The notes: a model not told the origin generated them from the letters alone. DNA of 64,000 bases from Penium margaritaceum (GCA_023375785.1 SZWC01000516.1:316862-380861); one strand, 5' to 3'. Positions 32,641 through 45,905 are shown, counted from the stretch's first letter. Program-made: numbers and translations.

Positions 32641-35600
32641 GACTTCATCCGGCTCTTCCTCGTTGGCCATGGCGTTTGACGCGCAAGGCAAAGTAACAGC
32701 AGCTGCAGCGTTGCAGAAGTTGCTCGCCAACATACAAGCCACGATGGACCTGTTGGAGAAGTAAAACGTGTATCTTAATCAAGAGCTCGCAAAGCGTCCA
32801 GTGACAATACCAAGGGCAGTTGCCACCGCAAACGGAGCTGCGGTGGGCGTCCCGAGTCCGCCCAAGCCAGAGCCGTTTGACCCATCGAAGAAGGATGCAC
32901 CAGCTCCGCACGCTTGCATACTCGGAATTGAATTGTACTTCACTGCCATCGGCGTGGATGCCTCAAGGTACGAGGCGCGCCGTGACTACGCCGTGACCCA
33001 ATTGAGAGGGGCATCGTTGGATTGGTGGGCCGATATATGTTGGATGATGTCCTATCCACACGGCAGTGGCGCAGCAATAGTTGCCGACATTACGGCCGCA
33101 ACCGGAATCTCAACCCCATTGGCTCCAACCTGCAGCAGTGGCGACCTCACCCTCAAGCGGCCGACCTTGTGGAAGGAATTCACGGAGTCATTCATCAAGC
33201 ACTTCACCGTGGGTGACGTAAGGAACAATGCGTGTGCCAAGCTACGTCGGCTTTGCTAAATTGGCGGCGTCACCGACTACAGGTGCAGGTTTCGTGACAT
33301 GGTCGCCAATCGTGGCTTCGACTCCCACGATGTTCTTCTACCACGGCAATGGTCTTAAGAATGACGTCCGCGTTGTGACGGTGTTGCATGACCTCAACGA
33401 CGACCTGCCGGCAATTATTGCAGCAGCAGAACGGTATGACTCGCGTGTGCACGAGGCTCATGCTAATAGCCACAACACTTTTGGTGGTGGTTACGACAAG
33501 GGGACCAAGAATGACGACACACCCATGAAGATTGGAGCGTTACAACAGTGCAAGTGCTACAACTGTTGCAAGCCTGGCCACATTGCGCGTGATTGTTGGA
33601 GTCCAAAGAAGGGAGACAGTAGGGGTAAGCGGCAAGGGAAGGGGAAGCAAGCCATGGAGGAAGCAGAGAAAGCAATAAAGGAGTCGGAAAACGAGGAGAT
33701 CCGGGAGAACATGGCGTTACTCCTGGCTCCTCTCAGCCCAAACCGCCAGGTGACCGCCCACTCAAACGCCTTGCGGCAATTAAGGGGGTTTTTCATGTCA
33801 AGGCATGGGACGCGGGATATGAGGTGGAGCAGTCTGCACTTCTCTTGGAGGCGCGAGTGAGAGGCGTCAAGGGGAAGGTGGGTAGTCTAATGGATTGTGG
33901 CACAAGCCACGGTTTTGTGAGCATGGATTGTGCTCGGGGCGATGCGCTCACGAGCAAGAAGCGGACTGCTAACCATGTGGATGGCACGATTGAAGTGGAA
34001 TACATGGCCCGTCCCCTCTATATTCGCGTGGGGAAGCTTCACATAACGACCGTATACCGGGTGTGCCTGATGAACAATTACAATGTGATCCCCAGTCGCA
34101 ACTTCCTTCACAAGTACAACCCCGCCGTCAATTAGGAGGCGCGTGCCGTCTCAGTCAAGCTCAAAGACAAGGAGTATGACAAGGAGTACGTGGTCTAAGG
34201 AGAAGGCCATGGAGGAGGAGGTTTGCAAGGAGGAAGTGCCGCAGCAGTCGACGCCTCGCAAGGAGGAATCGGCAACTATGATGCTGAACTTGGTGCAGCT
34301 CAAGCGCGCGATTCGAAAAAAGGAGCAGATGTTTTTGGGGTTCGTGCAAGACGTGCAGGACTTCTCCGACAAACCAGAGGACGTGGCGCCTACTATGGCG
34401 CGAGGGGTGACTTGTGAGCAGCCCGGGGCCCAAGGCAAGTTTGCCACGGTGCTCGAGGGGCTTCAGAAAGTGTGTACGAAGTTCAAGGACGTGTTCCTCG
34501 ACACCCTCCCGGCGGGTCTGCCACCGAAGCGAGACGTGGACCATCGCATCGGCCTCAAACCTGGAGCACGCCCGTATGTTCATGCAACATATTGTATGAG
34601 CGACGTGCAGCTACACGAGCTCAAGAAGCACCTGACTGAGATGACGGAGCAGAGCTTCTTCCGCCCCTCCTCGTCTCCTTACGCTGCACCTATCTTGTTT
34701 GTGCATAGAAATATGGAGGAGATGTGCATGTGCGTGGACTACCGGGCATTGAACGAGTTGACCATCAAGAACCGGTACCGGCTTCCATGAGCTGAGGAGC
34801 TCTTCGATCAGCTCCGTGCAGCTTGCTTCTTCACAAAGATCGACCTCCGATCTGGCTACCACCAGATCCGCATCGCAGCAGATGATTTGGAAAAGACGTC
34901 CTTCCGCACTCGCTATTGGCACTTCGAGTTTCTCGTGATGCCTTTTGGGTTGACCAATGCGCCGGCCACCTTCATGGCGTCGATGAACAACATCTTTAGG
35001 CTGTACTTGGATAACTTTGTCGTGGTGTACCTTGATGACATCTTGGTGTATAGCAAGATGACAAAGCATGAGGAGCATGAGGAGCATGTAAAGAAGATCC
35101 TTGAGATTTTGAGGAAGGAGAAGTGTTTTGCAAAGCTATCTAAGTGTGAGTTCACGGTGGAGAAAGTTTATTTCCTTGTGCACATAATTGGAAATGGACA
35201 GATTGCCATAGAACCGCGCAAGGTGTTGGCCATGCAAGAGTGGCCGAAGTGCGTAGTGTGCACGATGTGCAAGTGTTCCTTAGTTCTTGCAACTACTACC
35301 GTCAGTTTATCCTTGGACATGCGGGAGTGTCAGTGCCACTCTCCAACCTCACTCGCAAGGATCGCGAGTGGAGATGGGGAGTTAGAAAACAAGAAGCCTT
35401 TGAGAATCTCAAAAGGGCTCTTACCTCCACGCTGGCCTTGCACTTGGCCGACAGCGGCCGTGGATTTGAAATGGCGACGGATGCATAGGACCTGGCCATT
35501 GGTGGAATCCTTTTGCAGGACCTTGGAAACGGGTCGCAGCCGGTCGCCTACTACTCGCGCAAGTTGCGCGGTACAGAGCTGAACTATGCCATCTATGACA

Positions 35601-37260
35601 AGGAGATGCTCGCCGCGGTCTTAACCTTCAAGAACTGGCAGTGGTACCTCAAGGCACGGAAATCCACGGTCTACACCGACCACCATGCATTGAAGTACTT
35701 TAAGACGCAGCCGAACCTGAGTCGACGACAAGCGCGTTGGGTGGAGTACCTCAAGTCGTACTTTGACTACGAGATCGTGTACCGGCCGGGTCGCATCAAC
35801 CCAGCCAACGCACTCTCACGGCGACCGGACCTGATGATGCGGGTCGCATCTCTCACCATCCACAAGGATGCTCTCCTTGTGAAGCTCTTCACAGAGGATT
35901 ATAAGGCGCATGGGGAGTACGAAGCTCGGAGACTGTTCTTTGAGACACTGTATTGGCGACGGCGTGGCACGCAGCAGGTGGTGGTTCCCACGGTGCCCGC
36001 ACTTCGGCTGCTGATTTTGGAGGAGTGCCATGACATTGGCCCGAGCGGTCACTTCTCCACCGACAAGACATTGAAGACGGTGGCTCGCTTCTTTTGGTGG
36101 CCCACCATGTCGTCGGAGGTGGCTGTATTCTGCCGGAGGTGTGACGTGTTTCAACGCCACAAGGCACGAAGGACAAAGACCCCGGGTCTCATCCAACCCT
36201 TGTCCATCCCCGAGCAGCTGAGGCAGGACATCTCCATGGATTTTATCACGGGTGTTCCCACGACAGCGGCAGGCCACAATGCGGTGTTTGTGGTGGTGGA
36301 TCGCTTCAGTAAGATGTCGCACTTCATTGCGACACGTGATACAGTGAGTGCCGAAGGCACGGCTTGGCTGTTCCTCGAGCATGTGGTATGTCTCTATGGC
36401 GAGCCACGGTCCATTGTGAGCGACCGTGACCCGTGCTTCACGAGCAAGTTCTGGCGAGAACTCATGGAGCGGTACAACAACAAGGTGCAGCTGTCGACCA
36501 GTTTTCACCCCCACACTGAAAAACAGACGGATCGGACGAACCAGATGCTGGAGCAGCTCCACCGTCCAGTTGGTACTCCGGACGAGACGGCGTGGTACCA
36601 GCGGTTGCCCATCGCTGAACTGGCGTACAACTTTGACACGTCCGCCTCCACCGGCAAGGCGCCATTTGAGGTGGTGTATGGGACGGTGCCCACCACGCCC
36701 CTCATTTTGCATGTCGCAAGCAACCTGCTTGCGGTGGAGTCCACCGCACGTGACTTGAAGCAGATTTGCACAGCGACGTGGCATGCATTGGCAAAGGTGC
36801 AAGAGCAGAAGAAAGTGCAAGCAGACCGCCAACGCGACGACGCAACGCTTGCGATCGGTGATTGTGTGCTTCTCAACGACACACACGTCAAGCTCCGCGG
36901 GATCCAATCGAACAAGTTGAAACCCCAGTGCCTTGGTTCGTTCGAGGTACTCAAAATGCGGACACCCGTGGTGGCGCGGTTGGCTCTTCCGCCTTCCATA
37001 CCTGTCCACGACGTGCTCCACATCTCATAGCTCAAGCTCTACCATGATTCGGCTGAGCATTTTCCCGGCCGCAGTCGTGAGCCTCCCCCTCCGGTGGTAA
37101 TCGAGGGCGAGCAAGAGTTTGAGGTGGAGGCCATCCTTGACCACTGTCGTCGTGGCTGTGGGTGGGAGTACCTGGTCAAGTGGAAGGGCTACGATGCGGC
37201 CCACAACTCTTGGGAGCCCTCCCGCAAGGCAGGCCTCCAGGAGGATGGCTCCTCTGGAGG
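32641..37260 (+). pseudogene. gypsy gag-pol region of the second chromovirus
   Basis: Gag begins near 32641 (MTSSGSSSLAMAFDAQGK). A zinc knuckle (CYNCCKPGHIARDC) lies at about 33558-33600 and a protease-like segment near 33880. RT spans about 34560-35240 (KIDLRSGYHQIR, YLDDILVYSK). RNase H and its tail lie at 35480-35820 (YTDHHALKYF). Integrase spans about 36000-36700 (DISMDFITGVP, SDRDPCFTSKFW). A chromodomain ([19 protein letters not shown]) lies near 37160-37220. These are fossil reading frames; I give domain positions only. Confidence 0.85.
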
Positions 37261-37399
37261 ATGGCTAACGCCTAGCTGGGAGAGGTGTAGTGTGGCTCTA
37301 TCCACCTGGCTGGTTCCTTGGGCTGTAGGCAAGAAAACGGGGCGGTTTGATTGTCGGAGATCCTCAAACACCTTGCTTTTTTCCAAGTTGGCCAATGTT

Positions 37400-37771
37400 T
37401 TTTCTGGTTCACCGCACGAAGAATGAACATAAGGATTTTCCTCTGAATAAGAGGACATTTTCTTTCCTTACTTAAGTACTTCGTTTTTATTCACGTGCAC
37501 CTTATGTGTAGGCGGGTTCACGTGTTAGACTTGTTTGCTATATTAAGCAAGGGCATGAGAAAAGTGGCTGATCCAGTTTCACATTCATTTCTTGCATAAA
37601 TTAGTCAAGTGGTTCTAATCTCTAAAAGAAGAGAACAACCTACAAAAGAGCTCCTTTATTCATCCAAACCACTTGCAAATGAGATACTTTGTAACTTTGG
37701 AAAGTATTTCTCATGCATTCCTCTTTTGGGAGAATCCTTCCATAACCTTTAAACACTTTGAAGGATGTAAA
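37400..37771. other. no recognisable feature
   Basis: AT-rich flank that contains the insertion site of the MITE. No ORF or RNA gene is supported. Confidence 0.45.
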
Positions 37772-37779
37772 GTGATCGC

Positions 37780-38240
37780 TAAGGCTGTAAGCCAAAATCC
37801 GGGACTCGCAAGTCGGACTCGCAAATCCGAGTCCGGACCCAGACTCGCAAGTCCAAATCCAGGGTCCAGAACCGACCTGGACTCGCAAATCTCACCTTGA
37901 CCTCCGACAACGAGACAGCGACGACAATGAGGGGATCTTTGTTGATTACATGAATACAACTATGGGTCAAATTCATTCTCTACTAGTTACATGTTGAGTT
38001 CACATGAATTTAGAGTCACAAATTTCAAAAACACATTGATTATAACCCTGTTTTATTAGATGGTGCACCAGACTCGCAATTATTGCCCACTGGACTCGCA
38101 AATCCAGGAGACTAGACTCGCAAGTCTGGGACTCGCAAGTCCGAGTCTCAGACTCGCAAATCCGAGTCTGGCACTGGACTCGGACTCGCAAGTCAGGTTC
38201 CAGGCTCAGAATCGAGGTTCCAGACTCGCGAACACCCTTA
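37780..38240. mobile_element. hAT-like MITE, copy 1
   Basis: 461 bp with short terminal inverted repeats (TAAGGCTGT / ACACCCTTA) and an 8-bp target duplication GTGATCGC (37772-37779 and 38241-38248). The 8-bp duplication points to the hAT superfamily. The motif GACTCGCAA occurs ten times plus one variant: four copies in the first ~110 bp and seven in the last ~175 bp, all in the same orientation. Such subterminal repeats are typical binding sites of hAT transposases. There is no ORF of note, so it is non-autonomous. The copy at 63143-63603 has the same length and differs at about seven positions. Confidence 0.9.
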
Positions 38241-38403
38241 GTGATCGCTATATTTCCTCATCAAATGCAAAACATAAGAAAAGCTGCTTAACCCAAATAG
38301 CTTTGTTCTTTCCATGTCAAATCTTGTCAATGAGGGAGGTAGAGAAGCATGTTGTCTATCTTTTGAGGAAATGATGCTCATTCATGGATGTGTTCACCAG
38401 CAA

Positions 38404-39520
38404 TGTTGAAGACTTTCAAGGCAAGAAGGCAATGGTCGGCTTTTTAGAAGAATACATTATTCATTAAAAAATAGAATGTTATATTTATCCATGACTCAAT
38501 GTTTTAGGTGTTTTTTGCACGACTCTACCATGAATTATTGTTAAGCAACTGACTTAACGGGCTGGACCGAACCTGTACTTTTTCGGTCTCTCCCTATCTT
38601 GTTTCCCTTGTCTGACTCCGTGATGTCCGGTTCCTTCTTTCCGGACGAACCCGTGTTTGGACGCCGACAAACGACCTTTTGTGCCTGATGCCTGGAAAGC
38701 TCTGGAGTCCAAGGAGGGACAGGCGGAAACAATTTTCAACAGTATTAAGTTCTGAATGAATGCTCCGTGATTCACGTTGACCAATCATGACATTGCCTCC
38801 ATGAGAAGTCGATTGTAAGAGGGTTCTAAGGGAAATCACGCCCGACCCTTACCATAGTAACCCAAAACGGAGAAATAGCACGCCCCCATCCTTGGCCCGA
38901 AGCGCTACACCATCTACTAGCTAAAGTTTTGTATTCCGCCTCTCGGGCGGTGACTCATGTTATTTTTGCCTCATACCCAAAAAACCTCGAAATCATCAAA
39001 ATAAAATACCTTTTAGCAAACCCTTGTTGTATTAATCAGGGGTTTAGGATTTATCAAGGTTTGGGAATCCTTCGGGGTTTGGGAATCCTTTGGGGCGGTA
39101 GGTTCATTCAAGACAGTCCTCTACCGTCGGTGACTCCGAGAGCTGCGCTCTTCTTGCGCTCTTTCTCATCTGGGGCCCGCGTTTGGACCCCTTGTCGTTT
39201 TGCATAGCCTGCGCGCCGTGTTTTCTGAGCGACTCTTGTAATTACAGGTTTGGAGCCCGTGCGAACGTGCCCCTGCCGCGAAGAATGCCGGCTGCTTTGC
39301 AAGTATTCTTGCGAGGGAGGGAAAAGTGGCGCCTGATCTAAATTAAGCGTGCACGACGTAGACATGACCCGGCCGAGGATGGCCCACTGAGTATTGTTTG
39401 GCAGACGCAAGTGGAGTAAAGCATGAAAGACACACAATTGGCAACCCGGTGAGTTGAAGTTATAACAAGACCTATATGACATTTTATTGAAACTTTAACG
39501 TAAAGAAGATATCCTCAACA
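38404..39520 (-). repeat. possible solo or terminal LTR
   Basis: Read on the minus strand, a purine run (CTGGGGGGGGGA, 39521-39532) is followed by TGTTGAGGATATC, and 1,117 bp later the sequence ends GTCTTCAACA. That is LTR-like, but there is no partner copy in the window and no target duplication that I can see. Confidence 0.3.
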
Positions 39521-39744
39521 TCCCCCCCCCAGTTTACATTTGTTTGTGCATGCATTGTGTCCATGGAAACTACATGATGTGGTGCATGTTCAAGTGTCAT
39601 ATAGAACCATATGATGTGGTGCATCTTTGTACATTATTCAAAGAATTCTGTCATCATATTTTCCTTATATCCATTTTAACAGTTGAGGAATGGCTTCAGC
39701 CATTTCGTGAGATTGTAGCACTTCAACCCCTCATATTCCTTCAA

Positions 39745-40083
39745 CACTGACATGCTTATATGTGTGGTTGTCGATATTGTGCTCCTTTTGAAGAGGCTAT
39801 TTCTCAATAACTCACACAAGAACTAGTCCTTCAATATTGTATTTAAGTAAACACGCACTAAACACTAGCATTCTTCATGCATGTTTGTTTAGGCTACTTC
39901 CTATGGGCTTCTTCCACAAAGTGAAGATGTTTACATAAAATAGAAGTTACGTGCATAACAAAAACAAAGTCCTAGCTGAAATGGAGATCCAAAGCACGGT
40001 GGTTCCTGCATTGCGCCCCACCTTGTAACGGGAAGTTTCACGAGAAGTTGTCTCAGAATTTGCATGTATTTAAGTGTGTGTGG
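39745..40083 (+). repeat. left arm of a long inverted repeat
   Basis: Matches the reverse complement of 46197-46528 at roughly 75-80% by eye. Shared blocks include TATGTGTGGTTG, CACTAGCATTCTTCATGC, GTACTTCCTATG/GCTACTTCCTATG, AAAGCACGGTGGTTCCT and CCACCTTGTAA. Confidence 0.75.
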
Positions 40084-40135
40084 GTTGTTGAATTAGTACG
40101 CTTGTACTCGCTTGTATTTTGCCACTCTACCCCAC

Positions 40136-40364
<229 letters not shown>

Positions 40365-40366
40365 CT

Positions 40367-41016
40367 TGATGGAAACTGGGGCAGCCATCAGGGAGGAGAT
40401 CAGGCTCACCAAGAGCCGCCTAGGCAGGACCAACTGTTTGTGAGAGGGAGTTGCAGGTTGCACTGACATAAATTACGGAAGCGAATGTAGGTCTACAGAG
40501 AATGAGAATTTTTCAATCGACTCTTGAGTGAGAAATTACATCATCACAGCTTTCTAACAAGCCCTTATATGCCTCATTTGGCCAAGGGAGCACTGAGATC
40601 CACTCTGTCAAAGTTGACCCTCTAGCACACTCTCCTAGCCTAGAGGGATGAGCGGCAGTCACCTTGTCACACATGAGAATTATGTCTCGCACGACCTGCA
40701 CGGCTAATAACCATGGCATGGTCCTTCCTTGAAATCTTCTCAAGGCCCTCCAGCCGTCTTTTCCCCTTGAAGGCCACTCTCAGCCGTCCTGGCCAATAAT
40801 TCTGCCGCCTTTTGAGCTCAAAGTGCTCAGGTCGTCACTTGAACCCGACACAGGATCTCCAAACTTTGGAAATCCATATCTCACTCAAACGGACTCTGAA
40901 TTGAGTTCAATAAAGTGTGTTGGAACCTGTAAAACATCCTCCATGTAACTATCATGCCAGATGATTTTTATTGAGTAACCTATTTTTGTCACTTTCTGGC
41001 ACCCTCATATCCCTCA
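40367..41016 (-). repeat. 3' LTR of the copia element
   Basis: 650 bp, TGATGGAAACTGGG to CCCTCA on the plus strand; partner of 45215-45863. Confidence 0.9.
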
Positions 41017-41059
41017 TTCGCCCACATTGGGAGAATAAAAACCACACAAGTCCGCACTG

Positions 41060-44000
41060 TCCCCTCAGCTGCTGAAAGCAGTGCGCTGCTAGCGGCTTGG
41101 TCAGGAAGTCTGCCAACATCATGCTTGAAGGGCAGAACTTGAACTGCACCAAGTCCTTTGCCACGAGCTCGCGGATGAAGTGGTACCGTAGGTCGATGTG
41201 CTTGGTGCGGGCGTGAAACTTGACGTTCTTCGTCAGAGCAATGGCGCTAATGTTGTCACAGTAGATGGTGGTCGCTGTGGTCTGCTGCTGTCCAATGCTT
41301 GCTAGCAGCTCATGCAGCCACACGGCTTCCTTTGTTGCTTCACTCAGGACGATGTACTCTGCTTCAGTGGAGGAGATGGCGACACACTCTTGTCTCTTGC
41401 TCCTCCAACTGATTGTACCTCCACCGAGAACAAACATGAACCCACTGGTTGACCTCCTTGTGTCCAGGACACCCCCCCAATCTGAATCGTTGTAGCCAAT
41501 GAGGATGGGGCTGTTGTTGCCGTTGAGGGTGAGGTGAAGGCTGCTGCTGCAATCGAGGTAGCGCAGCGCGCGCTTAACCGCTTCCCAATGCGGCACACCC
41601 GGATTTGCGCAAAGCTTGCTGAGTACTCCCACTTCTTGGCTGATGTCAAGGCGTGTGCCAACTGCTGCGTACATGAGGCTTCTAGCAGCTGCTTGGTACG
41701 GCACTGCTTCCATGCGACTGCTCTGTAGGGGAGTCTGCGTCATGCTCAGCTTCGCTCTTACTTCCAGTGCTGTTGCGACTTTGCGCGCTCCTGCCATGTT
41801 GAAGCGCTTGACGATGTCGTTTACGTATGTGCTGTGCGACAACTCCAAAGTCTGCTGCTGATGGTCGCGCTTGACCTGAAGGCCAAGGTAGTAACTGAGC
41901 TCTCCCATGTCTTTCATGTCGAACCTGGTAGCAAGGGACTGCTTCACATCGTCCAAAAGAGACTTGGAGTCAGATGCAATGAGCAGATCATCAACATAGA
42001 GTAGATTGATGACCTGGCTTGCCTCTTGCGTGCGCCCATAGAAAGCATGGTCAGCTTCACTGCGCACAAAGCCAAGGCCAGCCAGCTGCTCATCCATCTT
42101 GTGGTGCCATGCTCGTGGTGCTTGCTTTGGCCGTAGAGGGCCTTCACAAGCTTGCACACCAAATCCTCCTTTCCCTCCACCACATACCCCTCCAGCTGCT
42201 CCATGTACACATCCTCCTCAAGGTCACCGTTCATGAAAGCACACATCACATCCATTTGGTGCACCTCCCAGTCCATAGCAGCATCAAGGGCGAGGATCCC
42301 TCGGATGGATGAAAACTTTGCAACAGGTGCAAATGTCTCATTGTAATCCACACCCTCAGTCTGCGCATACCCCTTTGTAGCCAACCGTGCTTAGTACATG
42401 AGCACCTTACCATCCACACCACGCTTGTGCCTGAAGATCCACCGGTACCCAATTATCCGGCTGTCGCATGGAGCCTCCTCGAGAGTCCAGGTGCCGTTCT
42501 TCATGAGCGCACCATACTCCTCATCTGGTGCGGCACGCCAATCTGCCACCTCGGCGCTGCGCATGGCTTCAGAAATGTGATTGGGTCATCGGTGACTGTG
42601 AGGAAGAGAAGCTCGAGGTCGGATGACTCTGTTGGTGGTGGAACGGTGCACAGGTTCACCAGCTCCTCCAGCGGCCTCTGTTTGCTTGCGAGGCGCTCGG
42701 ATTGCCTCAGCGGCTCCACAGGACCATTTGCACTTTTGTTGATGTGTGCGGACCGTCGTGGCAGCTTCTGTCTATTGCTTTGTTGCTCCTCCTCATCAGA
42801 TTCTGCTGCCAGCTCCTTCTCCTTCTCAGCTCCCTCCACCTCCTTGTCGTTGCCGCTGCCACCGCCATCTTCCACACTGCCCTCTTCTGCTACTGGTACT
42901 TCTCCCACTTCTGGTACAAGTGTGGAAACAAGCAGAACTGCCAACATAGGGCTCCAAGTCCATCCCTCCACTTCCTCTTGGAAGACCACGTCATGGCTGC
43001 GCATGATCTTGCGTGCGGCGAGGTTGTAGAGGCGGTATTCCATGGTGTCGTAGCCAAGGAAGGCGGCCTTCACCGACTTTGCGTCCAGCTTGTTACGGCT
43101 GCAGGTAGGCACGTGCACGAATGCGCCACACCCGAATACTTTCATGTAAGTCACTGTTGGCTTGCGTCCCGTTCACGGCTCGTCTGGTGTCATCAGCGGC
43201 ACGGCGCGCGTGGGACTCCAGTTTTTCAGGTACACGGCAGTGTTGACCGCTTCTGCCCAGAAGGTTGGCGGGAGCTCTGCGTTCTGGAGCATGCTGCGAA
43301 CACGCTCTATGAGCATGCGGTTTGCGTGTTCAGCGTCGCTGTTCAGGTGCGGTGTTCCAGGTGGGGTGATCTCGTGCTTGATCCCGCGACACTTGAGGAG
43401 GGTGCGGAAGTCGTTGGAGAGGTACTCTCCTCCACCATCGGTGCAAAGCACCTTCAACCGCCTGCCACTCTCATTCTGTGCAGCAGCAATCCACACCTTG
43501 AAAGCATGAAAGCACTCATCCTTGCCAGCCAGGAAGGACACCCACGTCTTCCTCGACTTGTCATCAATGAATGTAACAAGTACAACTTGCCAGACAAAAA
43601 CTGTGATGGCATGGGACCGCACAAATTAGAGTGAACGAGTGAGAGAAGCTCAGCCGCCCCCTTCCCTTCCCCCGTGAAAGGAGCACGAGCTTGCTTCCCT
43701 TCAATGCAGCTCTCACAAGCCGATGCACCAGGCTTCTTCACCCCCTTGAGCTCCAGGCCGCGGACCATCTGCTGCATGGAGATGATGGCGCCAAAGCCGA
43801 GGTGACCAAGCCGGCGGTGCCACAGGACGATGTCGTGTTTTCCCTCTCTCGCGGCCAACGCTGAGTCGGCTTCCTTCTCCGACGCCACGTAGAGGCGGTA
43901 AAGACTGTCTTCCTTGTCCGCTTTTACAAGCACACGCCCTCCACTTGCAAAGATGGTGCAGCCACCATTCTCAAAGAGAACCTGCATGCCTTCAGATATG

Positions 44001-45114
44001 AGAGATGAGACAGAGAGGTGGTTAGCTGCCAGCCCCGAAACATGGAGCACCCCCTTCACACGACTTTTTACGTGCTTGCCCTCAACAGAAGCACAGAACA
44101 CAATCTCACCCTCCCCAACCGCCATTTGCACATGGTTGTCCCCCATGTACACCCGACGAGGCTCAATGGCGGTGTAGACCACGAAGCACTCCTGGCGACA
44201 CGTCATGTGCCGCGTGGCTCCCGAGTCGATGATCCAAAACAAGACGGTGTTGTCGGAGACGTGGAGGACCTGGATAGTTGTCACGAATCCACTCTCTCAA
44301 TCTGCTGCATTCGCGGAAGCATCAGACTGCTTTCCCGCTCCCACTCCAACCGCAAGGTCCGCCTTCTTCTTCCGGCATTCGTGCGCCCAATGGCCCGGCT
44401 TCTTGCAGTAGTGGCAGTTCCCCTTCTTCTTCCTTCCTCCGCCGTTGCTCCTTGTTGGTGCAGCACCGCCCCCATGACCAAAGTTGGTGAAGAGAGTGAC
44501 GTCCAGTCCGCTCCCGTCCTCCTCTCCCTTGCGCCGCTCCTCCTCAAACAGGAGACCCTCCTCCACGTTGTTGAGGGAGAGCTTGTCGCTGCGCTGGTCC
44601 AGGGTACCAATGAGAGGAGTGTAGCTGTTAGGAAGGCCAGAGAGGATTGTTAGCATGAGCACACGCTCCTTGACAGGGTCCTCAACTGCAGCAAGCTGGT
44701 CAGGGAGAGGATTCACCATGTTGATGTAGTCAATCATGGATCCGGACTCATCCACCTTCACAGTTTGAAAGCGACGACGCAGCTGCATGTTTGTGAGGAC
44801 TGACTTGCAAGCATAAGTGGACTCAAGCTTTTTCCAAACCTACTTTGGCGTGAGAATGCCACGGACAAGAAGTTGCTGCCGTTCAGCGCGGTGGAGGTAG
44901 ATGGTTGCGAGGGCGCGGTCACGCTTCTCGCGATAGGTACGGGCGTCACCAGGAGAGAGGGATCTTTCTGCTCGATCCTTCTCCTTCTCATCCACCTGCT
45001 CCAGTGACCCTTCTCCGTCAGCACCATCTTCATGTTGTTGATCCAGTTGAAGAAGTTCTTGCCTTCGAACTCGGCGATGTTCACGCCGGCCACCACACAA
45101 GCGAATGTCGCCAT
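41060..45114 (-). pseudogene. copia gag-pol region
   Basis: In element order: gag from about 45114 to 44297 with a zinc knuckle (CHYCKKPGHWAHEC near 44400), and protease near 44250 (IDSGATRHMTC). Next come the pre-integrase and integrase from about 43870 to 43170 (HRRLGHLGFGAI; VTFIDDKSRKTWV). RT spans about 42385-41750 (NETFAPVAKFSSIR, INLLYVDDLLIAS), and RNase H about 41500-41060 (EYIVLSEATKEAVWL). A fossil coding region; family and order are clear. Confidence 0.9.
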
Positions 45115-45201
45115 GGCAGTGCAACGTTCAGCCCATAAACGGCTCTCTCACACAACAGGATGCAAGGTCTGCCTTAAGGATGAGACAAAGTCTTGTTCTA
45201 G

Positions 45202-45213
45202 CTCTGATACCAC
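45202..45213 (-). promoter_or_regulatory. primer-binding site of the copia element
   Basis: On the minus strand this reads TGGTATCAGAGC, one base inside the 5' LTR (45215-45863). Confidence 0.9.
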
Positions 45214-45214
45214 T

Positions 45215-45859
45215 GATGGAAACTGGGACAGCCCTCAGGGAGGTGATCAGGCTCACCAAGAGCCGCCTAGGCAGGACCAACTGTTTGTGAGAGGGAGTTG
45301 CAGGTTGCACTGACAAAAATTACGGAAGCAAATGTAGGTCTACAGAGAATGCGAATTTTTGAATTTCCTCTTGAGTGAGAAATTAAATCATCACAGCTTT
45401 CTAACAAGCCCTTATATGCCTCATGTGGCCAAGGGAGCACTGAGATCCACTCTGTCAAAGTTGACCCTCTAGCACACTCTCCTAACCCAGCAGGATGAGC
45501 GGCAGTCACCTTGTCACACATGAGAATTATGTCTCACACGACCTGCACGCCCAATCATTGTATACTGGTCCTTCCTTGAAGTCTCCTCAAGGCCCTCCAG
45601 CTGTCTTTTCCCCTTGAAGGCCGCTCTCAGCCGTCCTGGCCAATAACTCTGCCGCCTTTTGAGCTCAAAGTGCTCAGGTCTTAACCTGAACCCGACCCAT
45701 GATCTCCAAAGTTTGAAAATCCATATCTCACTCAAACGGACTCCAAATTGAGTTCCGTAAATTGTGTTGGAACCTGTGAAACATCCTCCATGTAACTATT
45801 ATGCCAGATTATTTTTATCGAGCATCTTATTTTTATCACTTTCTGGCACCCTCGTATCC

Positions 45860-45863
<4 letters not shown>
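45215..45863 (-). repeat. 5' LTR of the copia element
   Basis: 649 bp, TGATGGAAACTGGG to CCATCA on the plus strand. Confidence 0.9.
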
Positions 45864-45904
<41 letters not shown>

Positions 45905-45905
45905 T
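45864..45905 (+). repeat. (CT)n microsatellite, right part
   Basis: About 40 bp of CT dinucleotide directly after the copia LTR; it was continuous with 40136-40363 before the insertion. Confidence 0.9.

Larger units (their letters stand above)
32200..37400 (+). mobile_element. second Ty3/gypsy chromovirus, decayed
   Basis: Ends are approximate. A primer site at 32458-32469 should mark the end of a 5' LTR lying between the LARD-Q LTR and 32457, but I cannot fix the LTR ends and see no second LTR after the chromodomain. The 3' end is therefore probably lost. Gag, protease, RT, RNase H, integrase and chromodomain follow in order. Broken, with roughly eight breaks. More decayed than the element at 1-5086 and clearly a different family. 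Confidence 0.85.
40367..45863 (-). mobile_element. Ty1/copia element, nearly complete
   Basis: Minus-strand copia element of about 5.5 kb with 650-bp LTRs (40367-41016 and 45215-45863; termini TGATGG and CCATCA or CCCTCA). It has an initiator-Met primer site and the copia order gag, protease, integrase, RT, RNase H. It is broken, with about five breaks. The LTRs differ by roughly 6-8% by eye, so it is older than the small element at 10242. CT microsatellite sequence lies on both sides, so it inserted into the repeat and any target duplication is hidden. Confidence 0.92.

Noticed and set aside
35816-37021. Minus-strand frame of 401 codons
   Set aside because: Antisense shadow of the second chromovirus integrase region.
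37780-38240. GACTCGCAA array as a satellite or CRISPR-like repeat
   Set aside because: Spacing is irregular and the unit lies within a 461-bp element with terminal repeats and 8-bp target duplications.
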